Below are positions 23,001-33,077 of a DNA stretch of 64,000 bases, piece by piece. The stretch is taken from contig NMRA01000335.1 in NCBI GenBank assembly GCA_002633005.1, forward strand, positions 272,475 through 336,474, read 5' to 3'. The translations under genes were made by a program, and so were the position numbers. The notes beneath the pieces were generated by a model that saw only the letters and a program-made list of their open reading frames with translations, did not search any database and was not told the DNA's origin. The stretch comes from Phoronis australis. Taxonomy: Eukaryota > Phoronida > Phoronidae. Numbering within the stretch: the stretch's first letter is position 1; the number at the start of each line of letters is the position of its first letter.

Positions 23001-26000
23001 TTACTAAGCAGCTATCATTTTCCTCAACATATAAAACATCCAGGCAGTGCTTCAAATTTACAGCAACTTTTAAACCCACCTTCCGTCAAAGAAGCTAACT
23101 TTCGATGTAGACCACAAACCTCTATAAAACCGGTCTCAGGTTTTTGTGAGCTCAAACAAGAAATGTTTCTGAGGTTAGAAAGAGCTCGGCATACAGACAA
23201 TTATTGCTAGAGATCATCCTCAACACATAAAATAACCCACAACGACACGACACTTACTAAGTCTTACTATAGTTAACTCCCAGTCCTTCCCTAGCCCCCA
23301 AATCATGTCTCATCTGAGACAGGAACTGTTTGAGACCAGTTTCACATTCAACTGTCTAAGACAACAGTTAAGTTTAGAAGCAAGTCAGATTTATTCCCCA
23401 TTAATTTCAGTCTCAAAGCGTAAAATGCTATTATTATGCCTGCCATTCATAAAGTAAAGTAACGTAACGTGTTGTACTCCAGTTTCATACTTCTTATTCC
23501 AGTTGACTACCACAACAAACATACCGATCACTTCAGCATCAAACATCGTCTGCCATTTTACATTTCAAACACTTCAATCAATGTTAACAATTTTAAGGTT
23601 TTAAATTAGCAAAAGAGTATATTTTCTGAAAGCAGAAATTCCACAGAATTTGACTTTTGAAATTATACCAATCTGCCACTGAATTTGCTTTTTAGGAAAT
23701 TTAACAAAAAAGGGTAAAAGCAACAGAATCAATAATATGACTACTCTTTGTATGACATCAGTGCTCAAGATAACATCAGTTTTCTTAATCATAATTTTGT
23801 TTTCGTTCTATGCAGTTTTGAGCTTTTTTCATAAAAAACATATATAGTTGGCTCTATTTCTTGGTAGACCCTCATGCAAAAGTGGAACATTTTAAAAGCA
23901 ATACAGCCTTGTGGACAACAGTGTATAAAGTACATTTTCCCTGAAAGTTTAATGTGAAACTGATCAGTCATTCAAGAGATACAATGTTCCAAACTTGACC
24001 AAAATTGGACATTTTTCTAGGATCCTACACATCAAAGAACCATCAGAGTTTTAAAAGCTGACTTCAAGTTCGAAGTACGAATGTGTCAAGTTTCTAGAAT
24101 TTAATCATGCAACTGCTCATAAGTTAAATCACAAACTTGACTATTGTAAGAAATAGAATTAAATAATATTATAATAAAATTCAGCCTAGCAGGAGACAAT
24201 TCCAGTGATCGCAATCGCAAAGAGATTACCTGCGCATCAATGATCATTCCCAAACAATCAATGACTGTAGACAAATCCATGGGATTGGTGAAATTCCGGT
24301 GTGATGTCATTTCATGGATCTTCTCCAAGAATGTCATTGGTAGTCCTGTGTTAGTCGTCTCAAACTTCCCTGGCTTCAACTCATCCTCCATCTGAAAGGA
24401 GAAATCATTTCCACTGTTGGAGCGTAGAGTATCCAACAAATTCACTCGTGCTGTCCCACCCATGATAAGTAAATGTCTACAAAATTACACACAAGCATCA
24501 AGCTATTAGCTCAAAAGGTATCTTCAATGGATTGCACTATAAAAACTTCTCGTTTGGTTTCAACTGCAGACAACACTAATGAGACAATTGCTCTGTTCAA
24601 CCCAATAGGACCTTAAATCAAAGACTTCCTGGTATGCAGGCCTCTTGACTACTGTGGGACTTGTACAAATCTATTGAAGAAAAACGATTTAGTGAAATGA
24701 GATGCACTTCTGATGGTCGTGAACACAAAACAGCAAAGAAATAGTAACAACAGTTGCAGTAACAAGTCAAGAAGTATCAGACATTATATTATTTATAACT
24801 GGGAAATGAACTATACACACAGCCACTTAGTGATTGAAATAGAATATACCTGTATTTTAATCTTCCTCAGTGAAGAAGATATACAGTCGTCAAATTCAGG
24901 CTTTGCCCAAACTCCACTGTACTGTTTTTTGTGACAAGATCTGTGCGCTGTAGCTACAATAATCACAATGGAGGGGATACATCACATAATATTTGTACTG
25001 TCTAGTTGAACATTACATGCATCAATCCCTCAAAAGGGTTATTTTATTCTTTATTTTTCTATAAAAGGTAAGTAGTACCAAGTAAATGGTACCATTTTAA
25101 TCTCTATACCACAGCTACCATCAGACAATGTTTAGAGGAATTCTGGGTATAATCAGAACAATATTGGAAGCCTCAAATAAACAAAAAGATGGCTTTGTTC
25201 AAGATTGAAGAACTTTTACAGTACCACAAATTAAATCGTGATAAAATAGTAAACCTTAAAGCAATTGCAAAAGTATAAATGACAATTAACAATGAAAAAC
25301 ATCCCGACAAGATTTAATGGAGCAAACGACGCAGCAAAAAATCGATCTTGGAAAGACAATTCCATCAAAGTTCAGGGCAATGTCATCAGCAGACAAATGC
25401 AAAGAAATGTGAATAGCTTGTTTAAAGCCAATTACCAATTATTTATTTATTTAATCCTGATTTGTATGTTCCTGGAAATGAACCTAAATCTAGAGCCCAA
25501 GGCATGCCAAACTGGCACTTACACCTTCTAGGATTCTCCTCCACAACCCCTCTCCCTCCACACCTAATCCTATGCCCTTATTTGATGGGCATACACACAT
25601 ATCAGCCCACACTGCTCATGCTTGTGACAGCCTGCACACCCCTCCTGGTATGAATGGTGCGATCCCATACTAGTGTTCTCAGCCATATGCTAAGACGGCC
25701 ACATCTCAGGAATCCTAACACTTCCTCACCTGGGTTTACTTTATTCTCCTGCCCTGGGCACGGCACACTGATACTTGTGTTGGCTGGTGTTCTCCTCCAC
25801 ACCATATTTTCTTTAGTTTGTTCCTTGCACTGAACTCCATACTCTTGGCTACAGTACTTGTCACAGGTCAACTCCGCCTGTTCTTCACTGTGACAGGTCT
25901 TGGCTGCAAAACACAAACACCTACATGAGAACTAAACTTACGCTACAATATTTCTCTACTTAATTTGCATAAAACTAATTGCCAAAATTGTCAATTTTCC

Positions 26001-29000
26001 ATTACTTTGCTGCAAATACACTGGGAACTTATCCAAGTGTTCTTTTATGGCATCCACCACACCAGTAAAAGATTAAAAGTTTCATAATCTTTATTTTTGC
26101 AAAGAAATTAATTTTGACAAAATAGAATTTCACCTGTGAGCCCTATTATGGGTTATAAACGAACAACTACAATGAGCAAGATGTGATCACTCAGTACACG
26201 TGTACCTAAGTACCTAGGAAAATGTTCTGTAACTTGCTACTGTTCTCGGACTGAATGCATTCTTTAAAAGCATATCGTATTTATCGGTCTTTCCACATTT
26301 TTGTAAGAGAACTTTGCATCCACAAAACTTGGAAACGTACTCAAAAATGCATTTCACCCTCTTCACAAAATTGTGACTTTTATTTGCAAATACAGGATTT
26401 AGCCATTGACATGATCTTCAAACAAAGGAGCACGACAATCCCAAAATTCACCAGACAGGACAAGTATAACAGACTTCTTTGTCCTGATAACAATAACAAA
26501 CCTCCCCCTCTTGTACACACACAGAGTTAAGCTAAGAATGTCTGCCTGAGCTCACCCTGGTCTGACAATGAAATTAATAATTGTACATTCGCAAACATTT
26601 GTTTTATCATTTTAATGTATTAATTTTGCTATGGCCAGAAACTGAAGCCCCCTGTTGATATGTAGCTGTATTATTGCATCTGTTTAACTCACACTGTATC
26701 CCGGACGGCCATCTTAATCTCATAGCTCCACGTGTTCCTGCTCTGAACTCCACCCAGGTCACGTTTCCACAATGGCTGAAGCTACAATCTGCGTATACCT
26801 CATCAATGTCACGATCTCCACGAACATACTGCCATAAATGGACGTGAGCCAAACTTCCGACGAATGATACAGATTGGTCGAATGAACTCCCCAACTTGGC
26901 ACGTGATGACTGCCCAAGTACAAACTCTCCACCAGAAGGGACACAAGGAATGGTGTCATTACACAAGAGATATGACAGCAGACCGTTTCCTGTAGCAACG
27001 GAGCTACCATTAATATAAGACGTCCACCGACCATCTGAAAGTAGACCATATTATTATTTTGCAAGATTTTAATCATCTGAGTGTAGTGCAATCCTAGGTA
27101 CAACCCACCTCCTTACACTAAAAAGAAAATCAGAAAATTTAACAAACATCTGAAGTGATTTGTGGCACCGAGACTTTGTGATCTGGTTCAAGGGCAATAG
27201 TGATTCACTGGCTTGACTCTTTAGTATACAAATCTTTCAAATATCTCCAATCATCTGTTGTGCTGAGCCCAATATTAAATCCTAATACTTTTTTTTTAAA
27301 TATTACCTCGGTCAATTGCCCAACTCAGCAATAGGCCCTTTTTACACTGCGCACGCCAGGAGGTATGCCAAAGAACTGTTCAAAAACAAGTTTGATTGCA
27401 GGAAGAGTATTTGTTCGAGCTAGGAAGAGTTGAAGACATCAATGACTCCCTCAGCCTTCAGGTGTCCCTCTGTGCGAAAAACTACTTTAACATGACTTTG
27501 AGGTCAGTGTTTAGCATAATGCGGTGAAAAGCTTCCAGCATACATGTATGGAGGGCCTATGCCTGCCTATGGCTATGGGATGACACTACAACTGTCTCCA
27601 CTGGAGCCAGTTGAGAAGGTGATACTGTAGTACTACACAGTGTGTAGGCCATTGTAACAGGTAAATTAATGAGACTGGTCATGAAAATTAATCCCACAAA
27701 TCTAAGCACAATGTCCTGAATGCCATGCTATGCTATGTTTGTTTTGTATACCACCAAGTTAAACATGCACACTGAAAGTAATGGCTGCTATCGATCCTGT
27801 TAGTGAGTAAGGAATCAAACTGACAAGTACCACAGCGGCACTGGTATTCTTCTTCTTCTTCTGGGTGGAGTCTTCTGTCCACATTTATATATAGCAAATT
27901 ATTTTATAAATTCTTTTCCCACGCTGTTTAAATGACACACGCCATACTTTCAGATTCGACTGATGCAGTGCCATCTAGTGGCAATCATTAGTTTTAGACG
28001 ATGCGCCGCATTTTATTCCAACTCATACGTCTGGCTTGGTGTGGGCAGCAATAAAGAATTGTTAGTTATTTCCAAGCATAGAAATCGTCCCTGTCGACGA
28101 TTGTGAGGCTATATAATTACCCTAAAGTGGTATGAAAATTAGGCTACTGTGGTGTGCGCGCTCACGGCTCACGAATTAAAATGGCACTGTATTAAAACGG
28201 TTTGGGCGCTAGCTGATGGTTATGTACACCACTGAATCGTCCCACTGTTTGCTGATTACACAATAGAGGTTGGAAAGTATCGGCTGTGAAACAGCAGTTG
28301 CAATACGTGTTGTTTCCCTTCGATTTTATTTTAATTAGGCGCTTTGCAGTCCAAACAATGAAAACGTACAATTTCCAAAGATGGCCGGGTTTATTTTTTA
28401 GTGCACAACGTCTAATAACTTAGCGGTAAAGAATGTTGCCAACAGTTTTTCGATCTCTGTTCTCTATACATGCCACAGTATATAAGCAAACACTCGAAGA
28501 TGGGACGACTTTTATCCAGGCGCTGTTATAAATGCCCATATGCAGTCCCTAACCAGCAAGCAACTGAGGCTGGCCGTTGCGGTTTGGGACATGCCGCAAG
28601 CGCGTAGACCTACTGGAGTACCGCGGTCTCTATAGTACATTGGAGGCAAAGAACGTGGCAATAAGCAGCAAGGTAAGTTATTTCCGGCGACGTCTTTGTG
28701 CATGATTTCGTATACTCCCAGCATGGGATGAATAGTAATAAGCATAAGCACACTTGGTTTCGTTAATTACAAATAAATCTGAACGTGCATATTCATGGTA
28801 CTAACTCAAGTAACCTCAGCGCATCATCGGAAGACTACTCACTTTTTCCACCGCCCCAGGACAACGCGAAATGCATCCACGTGTTATTCTTCACGACAAC
28901 CTTTGTGTTAATTGTCGTTCTACCCATTGTCATCCTAATGGAAGATCCTTTCAGGAACAGTCTCATGAAGTTCTTCTTCTCCTCATGTCTGTAGGAGAAG

Positions 29001-31189
29001 ATAGTGCTGTGATTGGCCGCTTGGGGCACTTTGAGCCACAGTGTGACGGTGAAGGCGTGCAACTCTGGGAACGGGACGTCCAGAAGAAGGGTATAGCGTA
29101 CCGGATCCCTCTTTTCATACTCAAGCCGGGAGTCTACTGCAGTGGCTGGAATGGATTAAATACATCTCCACCGAAAAGCTTGACAAGCGGCCACATATAT
29201 AAACCTCTGATTCCATGCAGGAAACAAAACAGGGGCGCAGCTTGGCCATATACACAAAAGCACATACGTAGACAAAATGAAAACTAAGATGTTAGTGTCT
29301 AATTTTTCAGAGAATACTTTTAAGTGTAAAAAATCTCCCACAATTGTTATTCAACATATCGTAAATTACAACAACCGAATAGCATAGACAAAAAGTGAAG
29401 CACGATAACCAGAACATTTGTTGAAAGATACCTAAATAGAGACTCATTCCTTGTCAGAACTGATCACGTGCTTGGCTCACGTGATCTTACTTTTCTCGAG
29501 CGTCTTAACAGTATCTAAGAGAAGAGTAAATGGAAGTTTTAAGTTATGAAAAACCTTAGAAAAATCTCCAACTTTGGATAGTGCGGAACTTCAGAAGTGG
29601 CTCGTAGAAACGTTGTTTCGTTAGAATAGCGATAAAAAATTTCATATCTGCACGAGATATGGGTGACTGTCGAACATGATTTTGATAAAAAATTCAACAG
29701 ATGCATAAAGCGAAACTGTGCTTTTGAAAGTTTTGTTGTGAATCTTTATATATCGAGAGAAATTTTGTTAATTTATGTTGTTGATAGCCTTGTTTTTCCT
29801 ATGAATGTGCCTTTCGTTTTTTCCAACACTTTACTAAGGACATGATAACGCGACCCAATCAACTGCAGATTGACTAATCCACACTTATTAAGCTCTAAAT
29901 TGTACCCAATTTCTACTTTCGAAAAATAGTATACTTTTACTGAATTGAATCAAAAAGTTTTGTAGATTTTTAGCTAAAAGCGCAAACTGGCTGACAATAT
30001 TACAGTAAGCTTAAAAATGATTTGGAAGATTTGTTTATCGCATTCGCGTGTAGTCGTAGCAAAAGACGAGTTTACCACTTACACATGCAGAGGTTGGTGT
30101 TCCATTTGAAGCCCGGGCCACACACACATTCGTAGCCCAGGGGCGTGTCGTCGCACCTCGGCCGTGAATAGTAGCGGGATAGGCAAGTCTCCCAGAACGG
30201 GGCACCTATATTTAACACAAGTAGACGCCGTGTCAAATCCTTAGTGAGTAGAGAACTTATTAAAGAGAATTCTTACAAACTGTATTATCTCCCCACCCCC
30301 TCTCCCTGTGACAAAGGTTACATCGAGTGCAGAACTAAGAGATGTTATGAGACACCCCCCCTCTCCCCTCAGCAGCATATAGACATCACTCATCGAACAC
30401 GTGTGGACATTTCTCACATCCCGTAGAATGCGCTATTAAAGTCGTCAACGCAGAATGAAGCCATTAGTTACAAAACGAGGCAACTGGTCACATTTTGTGA
30501 ACAACTGCGCACTCTTTCTAATGTTATCAATTTTCTTGTCAGTAAAACACTGCCCAGTTACTTTCGGAGAAACACCAAATAATCGTTAGCCACTTGACCG
30601 CTCCTGAAAATGTGTTCCATCGCATGCATTATGCGCAATTGGTGAGTTCGATATCGGATAATTGGGTAATTTTGCAGAACATGATCTCATTCACACTGGC
30701 CAGATTAAATTATTATCAGGAGTTGACTCAGACCTTGAAATTATGACACATTATGTAATGGTGGACATTTTCACAATACTTGCGCTTCGTTATTAAACAC
30801 TCGTTACATACATTAGGTTACTTTCCAAAAATCGATGGAATATACAAATATTGTTGTGACTCCTACCATTTTATACGAGCATAATTTCAATAACAAAACA
30901 GTAGGTCCACTTTGAATAATCTTTTCAACTACTACAATGTTGAGCGTAAGCGAAACACTTTTAAAAAGAATTACCAAGTCAAGCAGACAGTTCCCGAAAT
31001 ACCACTTGACGAGCTGGGCTTAGAAATACCCTCAACCCGCGAGAAGCCTACCTTGAGCGTGACACTCGGAGATGCCCAATACCAGCAGCAGATAACACAC
31101 GGATGCTACATGATGGTGACTACTAATGCTTCCGGCCATCTCAGGCATTTGGACCCGATGAATTACCTTCACATTCTTGCCACGGTAAC
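10801..31189 (-). CDS. Adhesion G-protein-coupled receptor: EGF, pentraxin, HormR, GAIN and 7TM
   Basis: Nineteen minus-strand exons join to about 1,050 residues (about 1,058 with the junction solutions given in the findings). Order: signal peptide; one EGF-like domain; a pentraxin domain split over two exons; a HormR domain split over two exons; a GAIN domain over five exons; a degenerate GPS; seven helices; a 65-residue cytoplasmic tail. Hallmarks include HYFFLAQFMW in helix 3, LGW at helix 4, MCWIAWEYIWLFLGPP in loop 2/helix 5 and NLLQGSFFLVFYFLLNEEVR in helix 7. The pentraxin domain suggests kinship with ADGRD or ADGRG4/G6, but HormR with PTX is shared only with the G6 type and the 7TM is divergent, so no ortholog is named. 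It sits in the plasma membrane and probably signals through G proteins. Two junctions (exons 6/7 and 11/12) are not in phase as first read. Confidence 0.93.
11041..12270. other. aGPCR last intron, nothing recognised
   Basis: AT-rich sequence with no ORF or repeat that I can support. Confidence 0.4.
12277..12403 (-). CDS. aGPCR exon 18: helix 6
   Basis: Reads NHTRALWTQLILLSVVWAFA, then YLFALFNLLQ, which leads straight into helix 7. Acceptor TTTTGTTGCAG, donor TTGCAG|GTAATT. Confidence 0.92.
12928..13074 (-). CDS. aGPCR exon 17: loop 2 and helix 5
   Basis: Reads CWIAWEYIWLFLGPPMGIVC, the standard CW...W-x-F-x-GP signature, then an acidic, lysine-containing third inner loop (AKEQNESSYAKDESANK). 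Confidence 0.93.
14148..14214 (-). CDS. aGPCR exon 16: helix 4 end and loop 2
   Basis: A 67-base exon reading LPAVLVGAFVGSHTDDYYAN. Joins exons 15 and 17 exactly in phase. Acceptor ATTTGCAG, donor AT|GTAAGT. Confidence 0.9.
14446..14640 (+). repeat. tRNA-like SINE in a GPCR intron
   Basis: CAGTTCGGCCTAATGTGTTG is followed by a hairpin (GTTGAGA/TCTCAAC) and a B-box-like GGTTAGAATCCC near 14491, then about 150 bases of unrelated tail. The layout fits a tRNA-derived SINE; no family is named. Confidence 0.45.
14751..14919 (-). CDS. aGPCR exon 15: helix 3 and start of helix 4
   Basis: Reads LVCHVFSVMFHYFFLAQFMW, then the loop and FYILGW. The cysteine in LVCHV is the conserved disulfide partner. 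Donor GGG|GTACGT, phase 1. Confidence 0.93.
15601..15700 (-). CDS. aGPCR exon 14: transmembrane helix 2
   Basis: Reads AAIHKHFSLALLCCHLSFMF, then GINQIQHQ; the I-H-K-x-F/L-x-L-A-L pattern is typical of adhesion GPCRs. Acceptor TCTTTTAG, donor CATCAG|GTATTG. The frame stays open about 350 bases into the following intron. Confidence 0.9.
16801..16910 (-). CDS. aGPCR exon 13: transmembrane helix 1
   Basis: Reads WDKGEKPHDLM, then the helix IPSYIGCAISALLCLITLVM. Acceptor TATTTCAG, donor CAG|GTAAAT, phase 0 in, 2 out. Confidence 0.9.
17135..17445 (-). mobile_element. Penelope-like element relic: GIY-YIG domain
   Basis: On the minus strand, GVVYAGQFP appears near 17440, then a 75-codon frame with DQQAQEHGHIVLDWEPVSIL, KIMEAINIGHH and PPINRDE. 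H-x-I-x-W-x5-ILD...K-x-x-EAI-x-I...INRDE is the end of the GIY-YIG domain in Penelope-like elements. The middle of the domain is deleted. It is in the GPCR intron between exons 12 and 13, on the same strand as the gene. Confidence 0.75.
17967..18109 (-). CDS. aGPCR exon 12: degenerate GPS
   Basis: The frame gives HLWKWESVKDSLNETSPV, then ARCEFFSPGLYAVTTD. This aligns with the GPS pattern C-x-C-x-HLT-x-FAV, but one cysteine of the final pair is F and the tripeptide is SPG. Two acceptors are possible: strong TTTTACAG at 18090/18091 (wrong phase) or CTGAG at 18109/18110 (in phase). Donor AAT|GTAAGT. Confidence 0.78.
18373..18632. repeat. Large fold-back (inverted repeat) with about 87-bp arms
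   Basis: Arm 1 (18373-18459, starting TAATTGGAATAAAGTCCTTA) is the near-exact reverse complement of arm 2 (18546-18632, ending TTTATTCCAATTA). The loop itself contains GGCTGGGA and TCCCAGCC, a second smaller palindrome. Each arm has GAGAAAGG followed by a GTGAAGGCC-AAAAC-GTTAACTAGGT-like sequence, resembling the ends of Penelope-like elements. Confidence 0.9.
18926..19009. repeat. Tandem repeat, 28-bp unit, three copies
   Basis: Unit TGACCCATTTACACAAGACT plus AATGCGCT, three near-identical copies in a GPCR intron. Confidence 0.85.
19636..19750 (-). CDS. aGPCR exon 11: GAIN domain just before the GPS
   Basis: Reads NSVLFGVYVHIDGHTVTDLL, EPVAVLFNFT, the L-x-x-PV-x3-F strand that precedes the GPS. 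The donor could be AGT|GTAAGG (19636) or A|GTGTAAGG (19638); only the second fits exon 12 read from 18109. Confidence 0.82.
20100..20215. repeat. Single-unit relative of the 37-bp satellite
   Basis: TTTGTGAGCTTGGTCAGAAGAGG then TCTAAACTGAGTAAG and AAGACCAATTTCATAACA matches both the flank and one unit of the array at 9.8-10.1 kb. Confidence 0.7.
20510..20747 (-). CDS. aGPCR exon 10: GAIN domain, beta sandwich
   Basis: Reads VKVRLVKVKDFVDRGDAFPS, then ILPKNALNEQIG and a strand-rich stretch ISTVRYSGFTLKLPN. Donor AC|GTAAGT is strong. Phase 1 in, 2 out. Confidence 0.85.
22126..22336 (-). CDS. aGPCR exon 9: GAIN domain
   Basis: Reads LYFEALDMLIDKGQEVGW and later VMEKGSRVTYKSLLFHVKDT. It contains two N-glycosylation sites (NRT and NNS). 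Phase 0 in, 1 out; the intron starts GTTATT, a weaker donor. Confidence 0.82.
22587..22690. repeat. Tandem repeat, 46-bp unit, two copies and a part
   Basis: GCAATGTAAACTTCT(C/A)GTT through CTCACAGACAG repeats at 22587 and 22633, with a third start at 22680. Confidence 0.85.
22754..22873 (-). CDS. aGPCR exon 8: GAIN domain
   Basis: Forty codons, phase 0-0: DSLVSDPRISSLISHGKQ, then LKNFNYNQLSPTNEDVNKFS. Acceptor TTTACCCAG, donor AAG|GTAATG. Confidence 0.85.
23301..23345. repeat. Diverged single unit related to the 37-bp satellite
   Basis: AATCATGTCTCATCTGAGACAGG then TTTGAGACCAGTTTC aligns with AATCATGTCTAAACTGAGCA...GGGACCAATTTT at 9.85 kb. Similarity is moderate. Confidence 0.4.
24230..24476 (-). 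CDS. aGPCR exon 7: GAIN domain, subdomain A
   Basis: Frame: MGGTARVNLLDTLRSNSG ... NPMDLSTVIDCLGMIIDAQ, helical as expected for GAIN-A. Ends at GCAG|GTAATC, phase 0. Its start needs two incoming bases while exon 6 supplies none, so either a tiny exon is missing or one border is wrong. Confidence 0.75.
24850..24953 (-). CDS. aGPCR exon 6: second half of the HormR domain
   Basis: Completes the domain with ATAHRSCHKKQYSGVWAKPE and FDDC, the usual R-x-C...G-x-W...C ending. Acceptor ATTGTAG, donor ACAG|GTATAT, phase 1 in and 0 out. Confidence 0.85.
25730..25903 (-). CDS. aGPCR exon 5: first half of the HormR domain
   Basis: Starts at acceptor GTTTTGCAG. It contains KTCHSEEQAELTCDKYC and MVWRRTPANTSISVPCPGQ, the W-x3-(T/P)-x-A/G-x5-PCP core of the hormone receptor domain. 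The donor CCCAG|GTGAGG is a consensus match, phase 1. Confidence 0.88.
26693..27034 (-). CDS. aGPCR exon 4: second half of the pentraxin domain
   Basis: It reads GRWTSYINGS, then GGEFVLGQSSRAKLGSSFDQ and SFVGSLAHVHLWQYV, closing with CSFSHCGNVTW, which matches the end of pentraxins (GNVISW). The donor is AGT|GTGAGT. Confidence 0.92.
28475..28671 (+). other. Possible plus-strand promoter and exon nested in the GPCR
   Basis: A TATA-like AGTATATAAGC at about 28478, then an acceptor-like TTTTATCCAG (28520) and a consensus donor GCAAG|GTAAGT at 28671/28672. The segment can read GAVINAHMQSLTSKQLRLAV but stops after about 40 codons. It could be a noncoding exon, a short ORF or chance. It overlaps a minus-strand GPCR intron. 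Confidence 0.2.
28843..29136 (-). CDS. aGPCR exon 3: first half of the pentraxin domain
   Basis: The frame reads VPFPELHAFTVTLWLKVPQ and later TWMHFALSWGGGK, the standard first half of a pentraxin jelly-roll. The acceptor is a CAGTAG tandem, so the exon may start at 29136 or 29133. The donor is AAAAA|GTGAGT, phase 1. Confidence 0.88.
29462..29486. promoter_or_regulatory. Paired CACGTG E-boxes in an inverted repeat
   Basis: GATCACGTG and its complement CACGTGATC are separated by seven bases. CACGTG is the core bound by USF/MITF/MYC-type factors. A role is unproven. Confidence 0.25.
30083..30205 (-). CDS. aGPCR exon 2: EGF-like domain
   Basis: Joins exon 1 in phase 1. It reads APFWETCLSRYYSRPRC and then GYECVCGPGF, the usual end of an EGF module, and finishes NTNLCM. 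Five cysteines are visible. Both borders are phase 1, as in shuffled EGF exons. Confidence 0.85.
31052..31189 (-). CDS. aGPCR exon 1: start codon and signal peptide
   Basis: The acceptor TTGTTTTCAG ends at 31190, so a further untranslated exon lies upstream. The start at 31148 gives MPEMAGSISSHHHVAS followed by a hydrophobic core (VCYLLLVLGI) and a likely cut near ECHAQ. The second Met at 31139 is an alternative. The donor is AAG|GTAGGC, phase 1. Confidence 0.8.
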
Positions 31190-31261
31190 CTGAAAACAAT
31201 TTTCAAAACTTGAACCGCGTAAACCAGACAAGAATTGTTAATAATTAGTCAGAAAGCATGT

Positions 31262-33070
31262 CTTACTTGTCGCAAGAGGCGCTGGCTTGGTTCTTCCTAA
31301 ATTAGAAGACGAAAGTAACCAGACAAAACATCGTTTTCCCCGACGAGTAGCTCTGTTTACAGCAAAAAATACTGGTAATAACTCTTAGGGCGGCAAAATT
31401 CTTACCACCGTACCTTAAACACCTTACTTGTTTATTCACCTCCATCCTCGATCATGAAGGAAGACTATTCCGATGATGAATTCGGCCTCCGCCAAGTCAT
31501 CACGACGGGTGATTCTGGCTTAGTTTGTCTCTTGGTACTTTTAACTTACACTGCACATTTGTATGGCCACTTTCAAAATTTAAAACAAACATCCTCTCTG
31601 AAAAAGATTCCGCTTGACGCTTTTTCATAAAGCAAATGCAATATCTTCAAATGCTTATGACTTGGAGAGCTCGACATTATTTCCAAAGACATGTGAGTGA
31701 TTAAATTCCAAAAATAACATTAACTTGCATATAGCAAAGTCGAGTTAAAAATCTGTTGGAAATATCAGTATTATTTTGAATAATCTGTATGTAGGTCGCA
31801 AATCTTTGGTTGAGTAATGGAATGTGGATGAGGCCTTTAGACTTTTCACGGTGTTGGTTTTTGTCCAAATTAGCCGTAGAAAACTGAGAAACGTTGGACA
31901 TTGCACACGCACATATATAAACACCGGCAACATGTTGTCACCAATAGGTCCCAGTCAATGTTCCTACAGCTCTAAGACTTATTATTAGTCGAGTCCAAAC
32001 GAGTGTTTCAATGCAGAACACCTTGGTTCAAAATGCGTTTCCCATTCCCATCAAACGCATACATTTAATAACAAAAGTTACGTAGGCCTACGTTATAAGA
32101 CATTGCCTGAAAACTAAAACTTTCAGTGCCATGCACTACGGACCATCAATCCACTTGGACGTAATGATAATGAAATGAAACATACAGGTACACTCATACA
32201 TTTGACATGTTCACAACATCTCTGACAGTTTTGACTACTAATTAGTCGACTGAAGAAAGCAGTCAGGAGGAGAGGCCTTCTCGAAGGATGGAGGATACTG
32301 AATTGTTACTGTTGTATCCACGAGACACAGGATTGAGCTTTAGAAAGTGGAGTTGCGTACTCTACTGAACGCCTCCATCGCGCATAGAGCTCGGGTGGCT
32401 ATGAACTACCGGAGAGACAATATCGGTTATACAACGGAAACAGTGAATTCTATCAAATTTCCGACCTCACCGACCAATCACTTCACAATAGTGGACACCA
32501 TTTTACCAAAGATTTTATAGTTACCTATCTTGGGATATAGTATCTTTGGTTCCGTGAATACCCGTGAAACAATCACCTATTAGTCACAATGTCTCATGTG
32601 ATACTGCTTTCGTGAATTCTTGCGTCTGCGGAAAGCAGTCCAGGCTGTGAATGAGATGCCCGAAACCTAATCACTTGTACATGTAACAAGAAATTAAATT
32701 CGATTTGCAGTAAAACACGTTATTTTTGTCAGCTAATAAACCAAATGTTATTTCATATTCCATTGCACCGAAGAGGAAAAAAGAGAGACGTAGTTCCATC
32801 AAGGCAAATAAAAAATGAAAAACTACAACTCACGTCCAGACTGGGACAAATCTACCCAGTAGAACATGTTTTCATCCAAAGGCCCGTAAAAGTAAACAAC
32901 AGAAGCACGATAATGTCAAGATGGCTATCACCGAAGTACAAATACCTGACCACGTGTAGAAAACTACTGAGTGAAGCACATATTGGACTAATCTACCTTG
33001 CAAACCAAAACCTTTCCTTTGGCAGCCAGAGCAATGCCAAGTAAAAGATGGTTTTACGTGTACTGTTCAA
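31262..33070. other. Upstream region of the aGPCR without recognised exons
   Basis: Another possible minus-strand donor is CAA|GTAAGA near 31260. Short ORFs here have no recognisable family. Confidence 0.35.
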
Positions 33071-33077
33071 CATGAAT

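Noticed and set aside
25602-25916. 104-codon minus-strand ORF over the HormR exon
   Set aside because: The first part is real exon, but the end reads through a consensus donor; the true continuation is exon 6, which completes the domain.
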